A stretch of 64,000 bases of DNA, taken from assembly GCA_038249195.1 (NCBI GenBank), contig JBBRWM010000010.1:1-64000 (forward strand), in the 5' to 3' direction. Origin of the DNA: JAOUEA01 sp038249195 (GTDB taxonomy: Bacteria > Actinomycetota > UBA4738 > HRBIN12). Shown here piece by piece: positions 24,259-35,510 of the stretch (positions are counted from its first letter, which is position 1; every line of letters begins with the position of its first letter). The notes beneath the pieces were generated by a model. The model saw only the letters and a list, made by a program, of their open reading frames with translations. It did no database searches and had not been told where the DNA came from. The position numbers were made by a program, and so were the translations under genes.

Positions 24259-24995
24259 GCGCCAAGGTCGCCGTGGTCACGGGGGGTTCCAGGGGGATCG
24301 GCCGCGCGTGCGCGGTCGCGCTCGCCGAGGGCGGGTGGACCGTCGCCGTGGGCTACCGCACCGACGAGGCCGCCGCGAAGGAGGTTCTCGATGCGCTGGA
24401 GGCCGCGGGGACACCGGGACTCGCCGTCTACCTCGACGCCACCGACGAGGCCGGGGTCGCCGAGGCGTTCCGCCGCGTGGGCGAGGAGGCGGGCGGCAAC
24501 GTCACCGGACTGGTGAACAACGCCGGACTCAGCCAGGACGGCCTGCTCCTGAAGTACCCCATGGACACCTACGACCGGGTGATGGAGACGAACGTCAAAG
24601 GGGCGTTCTTGTGCTGCCGCGCGGGGATGCGCGGCATGCTCCGGGAGAAGTGGGGCCGCATCGTGAACCTCTCGAGCGCCGTGGCGCTGCGCGGCAACGC
24701 CGGCCAGACGGTCTACGCCGCGTCCAAGACCGCGCTCGTCGGGCTCACGAAATCGCTCGCGCGAGAGGTCGGCGCGAAGGGGATCACCGTGAACGCGGTG
24801 TGTCCGGGGCTCGTGGACACGGACATGACCTCGCACCTGGACGACCGCGCCCGGGCCTACTACCTCGATCAGACGCCCGCGGGGCGGACCGCGACGCTTC
24901 CGGAAGTGGCCTCGGTCGTTCGCTTCTTGATGTCGCGGGAGGCGTCGTACGTGAACGGGGCCGTCGTCCCCGTGGATGGAGGCTTGACGGCCTAG
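24255..24995 (+). CDS. fabG: 3-oxoacyl-ACP reductase
   Basis: This 246-residue short-chain dehydrogenase has the NADPH motif TGGSRGIGRA near the N-terminus, NNAG (LVNNAGLSQDG), the catalytic Ser in VNLSSAVALRG, Y-x3-K in VYAASKTAL, and the tail GAVVPVDGGL. The basic residues after the glycine motif and the fab context support FabG over another SDR. GTG 24255 overlaps the fabH stop by 4 nt. Confidence 0.96.
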   Translation: MSAKVAVVTGGSRGIGRACAVALAEGGWTVAVGYRTDEAAAKEVLDALEAAGTPGLAVYLDATDEAGVAEAFRRVGEEAGGNVTGLVNNAGLSQDGLLLKYPMDTYDRVMETNVKGAFLCCRAGMRGMLREKWGRIVNLSSAVALRGNAGQTVYAASKTALVGLTKSLAREVGAKGITVNAVCPGLVDTDMTSHLDDRARAYYLDQTPAGRTATLPEVASVVRFLMSREASYVNGAVVPVDGGLTA

Positions 24996-25057
24996 TCGGG
25001 AAGGCGCTCCGCCCACTAGCCTGTGGCGGACCGAAGGGACCAACAGGAGGAAACCAG

Positions 25058-25306
25058 ATGACGGATCGTTCGGACATCGAGACGCGCGTACGCAAGGTGT
25101 TGGCCGAACAGCTCGCGGTGGACGAGGCTCAGGTCGTGCCCGACGCGCGGTTCGCCGAAGACCTCAACGCCGACTCGCTCGACCTCGTTGAGGCCGTGCT
25201 CGCCCTCGAGGAAGAGTGGAGCATCGAGATCCCCGAGGAAGAGATGGAGTCCGTCAAGACCGTCGGTCAGGCCGTGGACCTCGTCGCCGGCAAGATCGGG
25301 GCCTGA
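25058..25306 (+). CDS. acpP: Acyl carrier protein
   Basis: The 82-residue acidic protein carries the phosphopantetheine serine S40 in LNADSLDLVEAVLALEEE. It has a perfect AGGAGG ribosome binding site 7 nt before ATG, the strongest in the cluster, which suits its high demand. It sits between fabG and fabF. Confidence 0.98.
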   Translation: MTDRSDIETRVRKVLAEQLAVDEAQVVPDARFAEDLNADSLDLVEAVLALEEEWSIEIPEEEMESVKTVGQAVDLVAGKIGA

Positions 25307-25335
25307 GCCCGGCAGATCGATCCCGGAAGGAACGC

Positions 25336-26598
25336 GTGAGCGATCGGCGCAAGGTCCTCATCACCGGCATCGGGCCGGTGACTCCCGTCGGGATCGGCGT
25401 CGACGCGTTCTGGGAGGGACTACGGACCGGCCGCAACGGCGTGGTGGAGATCAGCGCGTTCGATCACGCGGATCTGCCCGTCAGCGTCGCTGCCGAGGTC
25501 CTCGACTTCGTCCCCACGGATCACCTGGAGGCGAAGGAGGCCCGTCGCACCGACCCCTTCGCGCAGTACGCCATCGCCTCGGCGAAGCTCGCGTGGGCCG
25601 ACGCCGGCGATCCGGAGGTCGTCTCCGAGCGCGGCGGCTCGATCTACGCCACGGGCATCGGAGGCGTGCAGACGCTCCTGAACCAGCACGACGTGCTCCG
25701 CGAGAAGGGCCCCGGGCGCGTCTCCCCGTTCATGGTGCCCATGCTGATGGCCAACGCGGGCGCCGGGCACATCGCCATGAACTTCGGGCTCACGGGCCCC
25801 AACTACTGCACCGTCTCGGCGTGCGCCTCGTCCAACCACGCCATCGGGGAAGGGATGCGCCTGATCCGCGACGGCTACCTCGATCTGTGTGTGGTGGGCG
25901 GGGCCGAGGCCGCCACCGTCCCGCTCACCGTGGCGGCCTTCGCCCAGATGACCGCGCTCACCAAGAACCCCGACCCCGAGACCGCCTCCCGCCCTTTCGA
26001 TGCCGACCGCAACGGGTTCGTGCTGGGCGAGGGCGGGTGCGCGCTGATCCTCGAGTCCGAGGAGCACGCGGCCGCGCGCGGAGCCCGCGTGTACGCGGAG
26101 GTCGCCGGGTACGGCGCGTCCGACGACGCCCATCACATCACCGCGCCCGACCCCAAGGGCTCGGGCGCGGCCCTGGCCATGCGGTGGGCTCTGCTCGACG
26201 CCGGCGAGGAGCCCTCCGCCGTGTCCTACGTGAACGCGCACGGCACCTCGACGCCGCTGAACGACGCCGCAGAGACCGCCGCGATCAAGACCGTCATGGG
26301 CGAGCACGCGCCCATGGTGGCCGTGTCCTCCACCAAGTCCATGACGGGCCACATGCTCGGCGCCGCGGGCGCCGTGGAGGGGGCGGCATCCGCTCTGGCC
26401 ATCACGCACGGCCTGGTGCCGCCCACGATCCACTACGCCACACCCGATCCCGATTGCGACCTGGATGTCACGCCGAACGAGGCGCGTTCGATGGAGGTCA
26501 CGTTGGCGCTGTCGAACTCGTTCGGCTTCGGCGGTCAGAACGCCTGCGTGGCGTTCCGCGCGTTCCCCGCACCCGCCGCGGATCAGCCCGCCGCGTAG
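25336..26598 (+). CDS. fabF: Beta-ketoacyl-ACP synthase II
   Basis: FabF elongates acyl-ACP chains. The 420-residue protein contains C163 (TVSACASSNHAIGEG), the first His in VNAHGTSTPLND, and the second in STKSMTGHMLGAAGA, the C-H-H triad of elongating KAS enzymes. GTG 25336 follows GGAAGGAACGC, a good ribosome binding site. It ends the fab operon; the next gene is convergent, 15 bp away. Confidence 0.97.
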   Translation: MSDRRKVLITGIGPVTPVGIGVDAFWEGLRTGRNGVVEISAFDHADLPVSVAAEVLDFVPTDHLEAKEARRTDPFAQYAIASAKLAWADAGDPEVVSERGGSIYATGIGGVQTLLNQHDVLREKGPGRVSPFMVPMLMANAGAGHIAMNFGLTGPNYCTVSACASSNHAIGEGMRLIRDGYLDLCVVGGAEAATVPLTVAAFAQMTALTKNPDPETASRPFDADRNGFVLGEGGCALILESEEHAAARGARVYAEVAGYGASDDAHHITAPDPKGSGAALAMRWALLDAGEEPSAVSYVNAHGTSTPLNDAAETAAIKTVMGEHAPMVAVSSTKSMTGHMLGAAGAVEGAASALAITHGLVPPTIHYATPDPDCDLDVTPNEARSMEVTLALSNSFGFGGQNACVAFRAFPAPAADQPAA

Positions 26599-26613
26599 CT
26601 GGTCCTCACAGCA

Positions 26614-28254
26614 TCAGTCCTCGAACGAGCGGTACCACCTGCCTCCGTTGTACGCAGCGACCGCCGCTTTGCCGTCGAGGAGCTCTTCGAACCGGAGCCG
26701 GCGCGGCCTCCAGGCCTCACCAACCGCGAACGATCCGTCGGGCTGCGGGTTGAGGTCGCCGCCCTCGTCAGAGTCGGAGGGCCACCCCAGATGCAGGGCG
26801 CCTCTGCGCTGCGTCACCCACAGGACGGGAGCCCAGGGGTCGTTGCTCCGGTACAACCCCGGATAGGCCGCGAGATCGTCTGGGAGCGAGAGCGGCTCGC
26901 CCCCGACCCAGCGTTCGCCGCGGAACCATTCGTCGCCGTGGAAGGCCTCCACCACCTCGCCCCGCGGATCGCGACCGAACGCGAGCGCGAACCGGTCGAG
27001 GGACGGGTGCGGGACGAGGAAGGTGTCGCCGGGCGGCGAGAGCGGATCTTGCTCCAACACCACCCCGAGCGGCCCGATCCTGAGGCGCAGCCGGTCCTCG
27101 CCCTCCCGCGCGACCTCGAACGCCCGGCGCTCGCCGGTGTAGGTCCCCACGAAGCCCGCGGCCCCGGGGTGGCTCTGCGGATCGCGCGTGATAGGAACGG
27201 GAGGCGGGGCCGCCCCCGCCAGGGACGCGCCCACGGCGGCGAGCCCGAACTCCACCACCGCGCGCAGGTTCCCGAACCCGTTCTGCAGCACCACGCAGCC
27301 CAGCCCTTCGTCGGGCAGCGTCAGCAGATGGGCCGTGTATCCCACCATCCCTCCGGTATGCCCGATGAGCCGCCTCGCTGCCCCCGGCTTCTCGACGCTG
27401 AGGCCGTAGGCGTAGTCGGCGTATGGGTGGTCCGGCTCCGCGATCCTGCGGGCCGTGAGCTCGGCGAATCCCGCCTCGGACAGGACGCGGCCACTCGGTC
27501 CGTCGCCGGCGTTCAGGAGGAACCGCGCGTAGGCGCTCATGTCCACGACGTCGGACACGATGCTGCCATCGGCCGTGTTGGACTCGATCCACGTGGCGGG
27601 CACGAGCGGGTGGGTCAGCTGGGGTGGCCGGTCCGAATACAGCGGTTGGTAGCCGGTGGCGAGGTTCGACCGCGTCTCGTCCACGATGATGGCCTCCGAC
27701 GCGGCCATCTGCAGCGGCGCAAGGATCCGGGCGCGCAGGAGGTCCTGGATGGCCAGGCCCGTGACGTGTTCGAGCACGAGTCCCACGAGCTTGTAACCGT
27801 CGTTGGAGTACCAGAACCGCTCCCCCGGAGGGAAGCTCGGTTGGATCCGGCGCAGGTTCGCCACCGCTCCCCACACGGTGGGCGCGTCCTCCGTGCCCAT
27901 GATCAGCCCCGCGGAATGCGTCAGGAGGTGGTGGGTGGTGATCGGCCCGAAGGGCTCCGGGAGCTCGAGCCATGGCAGCAGCTCGTTCACGCTCGCGTGC
28001 AGGTCCAACCGGCCCTCCTCCGCCTCCTGCATGGCGACCGCGGCGGCGAACGACTTCGAGATGGAGCCGATCTGGAACCGTGTCTCGGGCTTGATGGCGA
28101 GGCCGGCCGCGGCGTCTGAGAACCCGCGCACCGCCACGCCCAAGATCTCCTCGCGGTCGGTGACGGCGAGCGCGATGCCGCCCGCGTGCGAGACCGGCAG
28201 GTGGTGCTCGAGAGCCGCGCCGATCCGCTCGAACGCCTCGCTCAGCCCGGGCAT
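26614..28254 (-). CDS. Serine hydrolase, class C beta-lactamase/esterase family
   Basis: The 546-residue protein has an N-terminal beta-lactamase-type serine hydrolase domain (about 1-355) with S-x-x-K in GSISKSFAA, Y-x-N in FWYSNDGYKL, and H-x-G in LIGHTGGMVGY. A C-terminal lipocalin-like domain of about 190 residues follows (VGTYTGERRAFEVAREGE...). No signal peptide is apparent, so it may act in the cytoplasm or leave by another route. Members include esterases, D-aminopeptidases and amidases; the substrate here is unknown and antibiotic hydrolysis is not implied. ATG 28254 lies 14 nt beyond the ndk stop on the same strand. Confidence 0.88.
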   Translation of the reverse strand: MPGLSEAFERIGAALEHHLPVSHAGGIALAVTDREEILGVAVRGFSDAAAGLAIKPETRFQIGSISKSFAAAVAMQEAEEGRLDLHASVNELLPWLELPEPFGPITTHHLLTHSAGLIMGTEDAPTVWGAVANLRRIQPSFPPGERFWYSNDGYKLVGLVLEHVTGLAIQDLLRARILAPLQMAASEAIIVDETRSNLATGYQPLYSDRPPQLTHPLVPATWIESNTADGSIVSDVVDMSAYARFLLNAGDGPSGRVLSEAGFAELTARRIAEPDHPYADYAYGLSVEKPGAARRLIGHTGGMVGYTAHLLTLPDEGLGCVVLQNGFGNLRAVVEFGLAAVGASLAGAAPPPVPITRDPQSHPGAAGFVGTYTGERRAFEVAREGEDRLRLRIGPLGVVLEQDPLSPPGDTFLVPHPSLDRFALAFGRDPRGEVVEAFHGDEWFRGERWVGGEPLSLPDDLAAYPGLYRSNDPWAPVLWVTQRRGALHLGWPSDSDEGGDLNPQPDGSFAVGEAWRPRRLRFEELLDGKAAVAAYNGGRWYRSFED

Positions 28255-28268
28255 CCGCCGCGCCCGAC

Positions 28269-28673
28269 CTAGGCGAAGAACAGCTTGAGCTCGCGCGCGG
28301 CCGACTCCGGCGAGTCCGACCCGTGCACGATGTTCTCGCCGATCTGCGTCGCGAAGTCCCCGCGGATGGAACCGGGCGGCGCGTCCACCGGGTTCGTCGG
28401 ACCCATGAGGCTGCGCCAGCACGCGATGGCGTCCTCCCCGCCGATGCGCCCCACCACGACCGGCCCGCTCGTGATGAAGTCCACGAGCTCGCCGAAGAAC
28501 GGCTTGTCCCGGTGCTCGCCGTAGTGCTCCTCGGCCGTAGCTCGAGGGATCGTGAGCGACTTCAGCTCCTCGAGGGCGAGGCCTTTGGCCTCGATGCGGC
28601 GCAGGACCTCCCCCACGAGACCCCGCTGCACCCCGTCGGGCTTCACGATGAGCAGGGTGGATTCGGTGGCCAT
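28269..28673 (-). CDS. ndk: Nucleoside diphosphate kinase
   Basis: The 134-residue enzyme transfers phosphate among NTPs through H117 (ENIVHGSDS). It begins TLLIVKPDGVQRGLVGEVL, the family's invariant N-terminal motif. ATG 28673 is preferred over an upstream ATG at 28727 that would overlap folC. It starts 1 nt after the folC stop; folC-ndk order is common in Actinobacteria. Confidence 0.98.
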   Translation of the reverse strand: MATESTLLIVKPDGVQRGLVGEVLRRIEAKGLALEELKSLTIPRATAEEHYGEHRDKPFFGELVDFITSGPVVVGRIGGEDAIACWRSLMGPTNPVDAPPGSIRGDFATQIGENIVHGSDSPESAARELKLFFA

Positions 28674-28674
28674 C

Positions 28675-29982
28675 TCACGTATCTCCCAAGGCGCGTCCGA
28701 CGCCGGACCCGAGCGCCCGGCGGGCATCCGCGACAGTGTACAGAGAGCCCGTCACGAGGATGAGGTCCAAGGGGTCGGCGGCCTCGCGAGCCGCGCCGAG
28801 CGCCATCGCGACGTCGTCGTAGGTCTCGGCCGCCACGCCATCGGCGGCGAAACGCTCGGCGATCCGCACGGCATCGCCGCTGCGCTCGCTGGCGTTGCGC
28901 GTGGCGTAGACCCGGTCCGCGAGGGGCGCGAGCTCCCGCACGATGCCGCCCAGATCCTTGTTCGCGCTCACCGAGATCACCAGGTGCAGGCGCTCCCAGA
29001 GGAAGGACTCGCGCAGGGCCATCGCGAGCGCCTCCGCCGCCGCCGGGTTGTGTGCCCCGTCCAGCAGCACGGTGGGCCGCCGCATGAGCACCTCCATGCG
29101 GCCGGGCCACGTCACCGCCCCCAGCGCCTCCCGAACCCTCGCCTCGTTGGCAGGCTCTCCCACGAGCGCCTCGTACGCGACGACCGCCGCCCCCGCATTG
29201 CGCGCCGCCTGTTCGCCGAACAACGACAGGAACAGATCGTCGTAGGTCCCGAACAGGCCCCGGATCCGCAGCGACTGTCCGCCCGCGGCGAGGAGCCGCT
29301 CCTCGACCTCCCAGTCGCGGAACTCCAGCTTGAGGTCGGCGCCCATCGCCGCGCACCGCGCCTCGATGACCATGAGCACCTCGTCGTCCTGCTCGCGGGC
29401 CACGGCGATCTTGCCCTCCTTGATGATGCCGGCCTTCTCGCCGGCGACCTGCGCGAGCGTCGATCCGAGCTCCGGGTGATCCAGGGCGACGGGAGTGATG
29501 ACGGCGACGTCCCCCGCCACGAGGTTCGTGGCGTCCCAGGTCCCGCCCATCCCCACCTCGAAGACCCCGAGGCCCACGGGCTTGTCCGCGAGCCACAGGT
29601 ACGCGAGCGCGGTGAGGCCCTCGAAGTACGTGACGCGCTCGTCTGCCTCGTCGTCGACGAGCAGGAGGAACGGCAGCAGGTGCTCGTATTCCTCGCCGAA
29701 CTCCTCGGGCGTCATGTCGACCCCGCACACGCTGAAGCGCTCGGTCACCGCCAGCAGGTGCGGCGACGTGTACAACCCCGTGCTGATGCCGTGCGCACAC
29801 GCGAGCCCGGCGGCCACGACGGCGGCGGTACCCTTGCCGTTCGTTCCCGTGACGTGGATCGTGGGATAGGCGAGCTGCGGGTCGTCGAGCAGCGTGGCGA
29901 GCCGCAGGATCCGCGAGAGGTCCGGGACCATGCGCGTCTCGCGACGTCCCTCCAGCTCGGCGAGCGCCTCCGCGTAGCGCAC
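28675..29982 (-). CDS. folC: Folylpolyglutamate/dihydrofolate synthase
   Basis: The 435-residue Mur-ligase-like enzyme adds glutamates to folates. It has the P-loop IHVTGTNGKGTAAV, the GMGGTWDATNL motif, TPVALDHPELG and LDGAHNPAA. GTG 29982 is right after the valS stop (29985-29987) and gives the canonical N-terminus RYAEALAELEGR. This gene has a direct link to the tetrahydrofolate that accepts methyl groups in the corrinoid system at 46601-52055, but it is a core gene and no special association is implied. Confidence 0.96.
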   Translation of the reverse strand: MRYAEALAELEGRRETRMVPDLSRILRLATLLDDPQLAYPTIHVTGTNGKGTAAVVAAGLACAHGISTGLYTSPHLLAVTERFSVCGVDMTPEEFGEEYEHLLPFLLLVDDEADERVTYFEGLTALAYLWLADKPVGLGVFEVGMGGTWDATNLVAGDVAVITPVALDHPELGSTLAQVAGEKAGIIKEGKIAVAREQDDEVLMVIEARCAAMGADLKLEFRDWEVEERLLAAGGQSLRIRGLFGTYDDLFLSLFGEQAARNAGAAVVAYEALVGEPANEARVREALGAVTWPGRMEVLMRRPTVLLDGAHNPAAAEALAMALRESFLWERLHLVISVSANKDLGGIVRELAPLADRVYATRNASERSGDAVRIAERFAADGVAAETYDDVAMALGAAREAADPLDLILVTGSLYTVADARRALGSGVGRALGDT

Positions 29983-29984
29983 GT

Positions 29985-32639
29985 TCAGTCCAGTTCGACG
30001 AGCTGGGCGTCGATGGCGGCGAGCTGCTCCTCGAGCCGCTCGTGCTTCGTCCGCTCCTGCGCCACGACCCCGGCCGCCGCCTTGGCGATGAACCCGTCGT
30101 TCGCGAGCTTGGCCGCCGATCGTCGCAGGTCCGCGTCGATCGACGCCCGCTGCTTGGCGAGGCGCCCACGCTCCGCACCCGTGTCGAACAGCCCGGGCGG
30201 GAGCTGCACGTATCCGTCGGGCAGGGGCAGCGTGGTCCAGCCCGCGCGCCGATCGGCGCCCGCATCGACCACGCTCAACGTCACGCCCGCCAGGCGGACG
30301 GCGGCCTCGGACTGCGCGATCACCGCGTCCAGGACATCGGCCGCCACGCCGGCCACGGCATCGAACCGCTCCTTGGGCGAGATGCCGTGCTGGGAACGGA
30401 ACTGACGCAAGGCGGTGACGACGTCTTGCACCACGCCCATCGCCCGCTCGGCCTCGGGGTCGACGAGGGCCGGCTGCGGCGAAGGCCAGTCGGCCACCGC
30501 CACGACCTCCGGCTCGGGGATCTCGAAGCGCCGCCACAGCTCCTCGGTGACGAACGGCATGGTGGGATGCAGGAGGCGCAGGGTGCGCTCGAGCACCCAG
30601 GCCAGGACCTGGGTCGCGTCCTCGCGCTCCCCGGCGTCCGCGTCGAGGCGGTCCTTCTCGACCTCGAGACCCCAGTCGCAGAACTCCGACCAGACGAACC
30701 GGTAGAGGGTCTGGGTGGCGTCAGCGAACCGATACGCATCCAGGGCCGCCTCCACCTCCGCCCGGCACGCCTCGTGCCGGGACAGGAGCCAACGCTCGGC
30801 CGGAGTCCGGCGCTCGGCCGGGGGTAGCGCGGGGGGGCCGCCGGGGAACATGCGCAGGGCCAGACGGGCCGCGTTCCAGAGCTTGTTCGCGAAGTTCCGC
30901 CCGCCCTCGATCGCTTCCTCGGACAGCGTGATGTCCTGCTGGCCACCCGTCGCCGCGCGCGCGAGCGAGAAGCGCAGCGCGTCGGCACCGTACCGATCGA
31001 TCATGGCGATCGGATCGATGACGTTGCCGAGCGACTTGGACATCTTGCGGCCCTGCTGGTCACGCACGAGGCCGTGGATCACGACGTGGCGGAACGGCAC
31101 GTCGCCCATCAGGAACATGCCGGCCATGATCATCCGCGCGACCCACAGGTAGAGGATCTCGTAGCCCGTGACGAGGACGGCGTTGGGGTAGAAGGTGCGC
31201 AGGTCGGGCGTGTCCTCCGGCCACCCCAGGGTGGAGAACGGCCACAGCTGCGACGAGAACCACGTGTCGAGGACGTCATCGTCCTGGCGGATTTCGGCCC
31301 CGCACGTGGAGCAGCCGCTCGGATCGTCCAAGGCGACCGTGACGTGGCCGTCCGGGCAGTACCAGGCCGGGATCCGGTGTCCCCACCAGAGCTGGCGCGA
31401 GATGTTCCAGTCGCGGAGGCCGTCCAGCCACGAGACGTAGGGGCGCTCCCAGCGGGGAGGCGCGAACGACACGCGTGTGTCCTCGGCCGCCTGCTTCGCC
31501 GGGCCCGTCAGGCCACTCACCTTCACGAACCACTGGAGCCCCGCGATCCACGGCTCGATCTCCGTGTGGCAGCGGTAGCAGTGGCCCACCGAGTGAACGT
31601 ACGGACGCTCCTGCGCCACGATGACCCCAAGGCCCTCGAGCGCGTCGCGCACCGCCCCGCGCGCCGCGTAGCGATCCAGGCCGCGGAAGGCCTCGGGCAC
31701 GGCGTCGTTGAGGGACGCGTCGGGCCCGAAGATGTTCATCAGGGGCAGGCCCGCGCGCTGCGCGATCTCGAAGTCGTTGGGGTCGTGCGCGGGCGTGACC
31801 TTCACGGCGCCCGTGCCGAAGTCGCGGTCGACGTGGTGATCGGCCACGATCGGGATCGCCCGGCCGTCGAAGGGGTGGGTCACGGTCGTGCCCACCAGTG
31901 CGGCGTAGCGCTCGTCGCCCGGGTGCACCGCGATCCCCGTGTCGCCCAACATCGTCTCGACGCGCGTCGTGGCGACGTCGATGCCCCCGCTTCCGTCGGT
32001 GAGCGGGTAGCGGAACGTGACGAGCTCCCCCTCGACGTCCTCGTGCTCGACCTCGGAGTCGCTCAGCCCCGTCCGGTCCTCGGGACACCAGTTCACCAAC
32101 CGCTCGCCGCGGTAGATGAGCCCGGCGTCGTACATGCGCACGAACGCCACGCGCACGGCGCGGGAGAGCCCCTCGTCCATCGTGAACCGCTGCCGACTCC
32201 AGTCGCAGGAGGCGCCGAGCCGTTGCATCTGCCCGACGATCTCGCCGCCGTAGCGCTCCTTCCACGCCCAGACGCGTTCCACGAACGCCTCCCGGCCCAA
32301 CTCGCGACGCTCGATGCCTTCCGCACGCAGGTGACGCTCCACGACCACCTGCGTGGCGATGCCCGCGTGGTCGGTCCCGGGGAGCCACAGTGTCTCGTAC
32401 CCCTGCATCCGCGCGCGGCGGATCAGGACGTCGTGCAGGGTGTCGCCCAGCGCGTGGCCCACGTGCAGGCGGCCCGTGACGTTGGGCGGCGGCAGGACCA
32501 TGCAGTACGGCTCCTTGCCGGACTCGGGGTCGGCCACGAAGTAGCCGCCCTCCACCCAGCGCGCGGCCCACCCGGGCTCGACGGCTTGCGGGTCGTAGCG
32601 CGTGGCCATGGCATCGGCGGCGCGTTCCCCTTGCGACAT
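29985..32639 (-). CDS. valS: Valyl-tRNA synthetase
   Basis: The 884-residue class I synthetase has the HIGH-type motif in PPPNVTGRLHVGHAL, the CP1 editing domain (residues about 190-350, DVATTRVETMLGDTGIAVHP), a zinc-type loop (CPDGHVTVALDDPSGCSTCG), KMSKS in GRKMSKSLGN, and a C-terminal coiled coil typical of ValRS. ATG 32639 is used; the ATG at 32609 lies closer to the conserved start and is an alternative. No T-box or attenuator is present in the 46-bp upstream gap. Confidence 0.98.
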   Translation of the reverse strand: MSQGERAADAMATRYDPQAVEPGWAARWVEGGYFVADPESGKEPYCMVLPPPNVTGRLHVGHALGDTLHDVLIRRARMQGYETLWLPGTDHAGIATQVVVERHLRAEGIERRELGREAFVERVWAWKERYGGEIVGQMQRLGASCDWSRQRFTMDEGLSRAVRVAFVRMYDAGLIYRGERLVNWCPEDRTGLSDSEVEHEDVEGELVTFRYPLTDGSGGIDVATTRVETMLGDTGIAVHPGDERYAALVGTTVTHPFDGRAIPIVADHHVDRDFGTGAVKVTPAHDPNDFEIAQRAGLPLMNIFGPDASLNDAVPEAFRGLDRYAARGAVRDALEGLGVIVAQERPYVHSVGHCYRCHTEIEPWIAGLQWFVKVSGLTGPAKQAAEDTRVSFAPPRWERPYVSWLDGLRDWNISRQLWWGHRIPAWYCPDGHVTVALDDPSGCSTCGAEIRQDDDVLDTWFSSQLWPFSTLGWPEDTPDLRTFYPNAVLVTGYEILYLWVARMIMAGMFLMGDVPFRHVVIHGLVRDQQGRKMSKSLGNVIDPIAMIDRYGADALRFSLARAATGGQQDITLSEEAIEGGRNFANKLWNAARLALRMFPGGPPALPPAERRTPAERWLLSRHEACRAEVEAALDAYRFADATQTLYRFVWSEFCDWGLEVEKDRLDADAGEREDATQVLAWVLERTLRLLHPTMPFVTEELWRRFEIPEPEVVAVADWPSPQPALVDPEAERAMGVVQDVVTALRQFRSQHGISPKERFDAVAGVAADVLDAVIAQSEAAVRLAGVTLSVVDAGADRRAGWTTLPLPDGYVQLPPGLFDTGAERGRLAKQRASIDADLRRSAAKLANDGFIAKAAAGVVAQERTKHERLEEQLAAIDAQLVELD

Positions 32640-32685
32640 GGCGCCGAGTCTACGAAACGCTCCCGCAGGCCAAGCGTCGAGATGC

Positions 32686-34092
32686 TCAGGGTGCGACGTC
32701 GACGCCCGGTTCCGGCTCGGGTTCCGGCTCGGGTCCCCGCTCCGTGCTCGCGACCCGCCAGACCCCGAAGCCGTAGGCCGCGCCGATCGCGACCAGGAGG
32801 AGGAACCCGAGCCAGCCGACGTTCAGCACGAGGAGCAGGAGCACGAAGACCGCGGCGCCGACCAGCAGGAGCGGATCGCGGTGGGCGGCCACCCATCCGG
32901 CGGCCTCGCTGCGATCGCCGCCTCGGGCCGCCCCCACGATGGCCCCGAACAGGTCGCGCACCCAACCGCGGAACGTCACGGCCCAGGGGTATGGCCCGGT
33001 GATGAGGGCGATCAGCAGGGTCACCAGGGCCAGGGCCAGCAGCCAGCCCGTGTAGCGCAACGCGCTCCCCTTCAGCGCGTTCACGACCGCCTGTGCGGCC
33101 GACTGGTTCTCCGGCTTTGCGCGGCTGACGATGTCAACGGCCTCGTGGATGAAGAGCCGGCGTTGCACGACCAGCACGAGCGCCGATGCGGACAGGATCT
33201 GGATCAGCGTCCGGCGCCGACGCGCCGATACCCACATCGCCGCGATGAAGAACAGGACGAACAGGATCAGGGTCGCGTAGACGAGACGATTGACGAGGGT
33301 GAACCCATCCTGCGCGGCGGCGAGCTGCTGGGATTCCAAGACCACGATCTGCCCGAAGTCGGACGGGAGCTGGACGCCCGTGGCCGCCTCGATCTTCGCG
33401 ATCGCCTCGGAGGGCACCTCGCCGGTCGTGATCGTGGGCAGCGTGATCGTGCGCCCGAGCAGGTCGGATGCCACCTGCGAGATCTGCGTCAGCGCCTGGT
33501 TCACGATCGGCAAGAGGTTCAGGACCACCTGCCCGTTGCTGCTGCTGATGATGTCGCTGCCCTTCCCGTGCAAGATCGCCACGATCTGGGTCTGCGCAAA
33601 GCGATTCGCCTCGACCCAGAGCGTCTGGAACCCCTGCGTCTGGGTGAGCTTCATCACCTGGTCCTGCACGAATCCCTGTACCGACGTGGTGATGGGCGCC
33701 GCCAGGAACCCGAGCTGGGGCGCCCGTTCCTGGATCACGGTCGCGAGCTTCTCCTGCACGCCGAGCGCCATGAACACCTCGTTGGCGATGGTCCGGGCCA
33801 GGTATTCCTGCACCGCCGGATCCTGGGCGAGCGGTCCCACCGTGGCCACCCAGCGGTCCGTGTTCTCCGTGGTGCGCCGCACCCAGGTCCCGGGGACGGC
33901 GAGCGCCAGCGAGACGACCGTGAGGATGACGAGGATCACCGCCACGACCCTTCGCGTGCGGTGACGGCGCGCGGGCCGGTCGGCGAGCTTGTCGACCTGC
34001 TGATGAAGCTCGTCGACCTCGCCGCGGAGCCGTTCGACCTCTTCCGGGTCTACTGCGGGATCGACGGTGCCGCCACCATCCGTGCTGGACAT
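32686..34092 (-). CDS. Polytopic membrane protein of unknown function with N-terminal coiled coil
   Basis: The 468-residue protein begins with an acidic coiled coil (EEVERLRGEVDELHQQVDKL) and then a membrane helix at about 47-66 (VVAVILVILTVVSLALAV). A large extracytoplasmic domain of about 200 residues follows, then four to five further helices (VYATLILFVLFFIAAMWV; WLLALALVTLLIALI; LLLVGAAVFVLLLLVL). The C-terminal tail is Pro/Glu-repeat (EPEPEPEPG). I recognise it as a type of protein seen in actinobacteria but not a named family. ATG 34092 follows GAGGAGGTACCCG. It is monocistronic or read with valS. Confidence 0.8.
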   Translation of the reverse strand: MSSTDGGGTVDPAVDPEEVERLRGEVDELHQQVDKLADRPARRHRTRRVVAVILVILTVVSLALAVPGTWVRRTTENTDRWVATVGPLAQDPAVQEYLARTIANEVFMALGVQEKLATVIQERAPQLGFLAAPITTSVQGFVQDQVMKLTQTQGFQTLWVEANRFAQTQIVAILHGKGSDIISSSNGQVVLNLLPIVNQALTQISQVASDLLGRTITLPTITTGEVPSEAIAKIEAATGVQLPSDFGQIVVLESQQLAAAQDGFTLVNRLVYATLILFVLFFIAAMWVSARRRRTLIQILSASALVLVVQRRLFIHEAVDIVSRAKPENQSAAQAVVNALKGSALRYTGWLLALALVTLLIALITGPYPWAVTFRGWVRDLFGAIVGAARGGDRSEAAGWVAAHRDPLLLVGAAVFVLLLLVLNVGWLGFLLLVAIGAAYGFGVWRVASTERGPEPEPEPEPGVDVAP

Positions 34093-34208
34093 CGGGTACC
34101 TCCTCGGCGTTCGCGTGGGCTCGGGTCAAGGCGCCGCCCGCGGGCGACGGAGGGCTGCATCATGGCGCACACACGCGATGCTTGTCCTGGATGTGGGTGG
34201 CGGCAGGC

Positions 34209-35477
<1,269 letters not shown>

Positions 35478-35510
35478 CGCACCGGCCTCTCTGTAAGGTC
35501 GACTCGGATA

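Noticed and set aside
32640..32685. T-box or other leader control of valS
   Set aside because: Only 46 bp separate valS from the upstream gene and no specifier or T-box sequence is seen.
34135..34146. CGCCCGCGGGCG palindrome as a clpX terminator
   Set aside because: The symmetric GC stretch has no loop and no T-run. In a genome this GC-rich such palindromes are common, so I could not support it.
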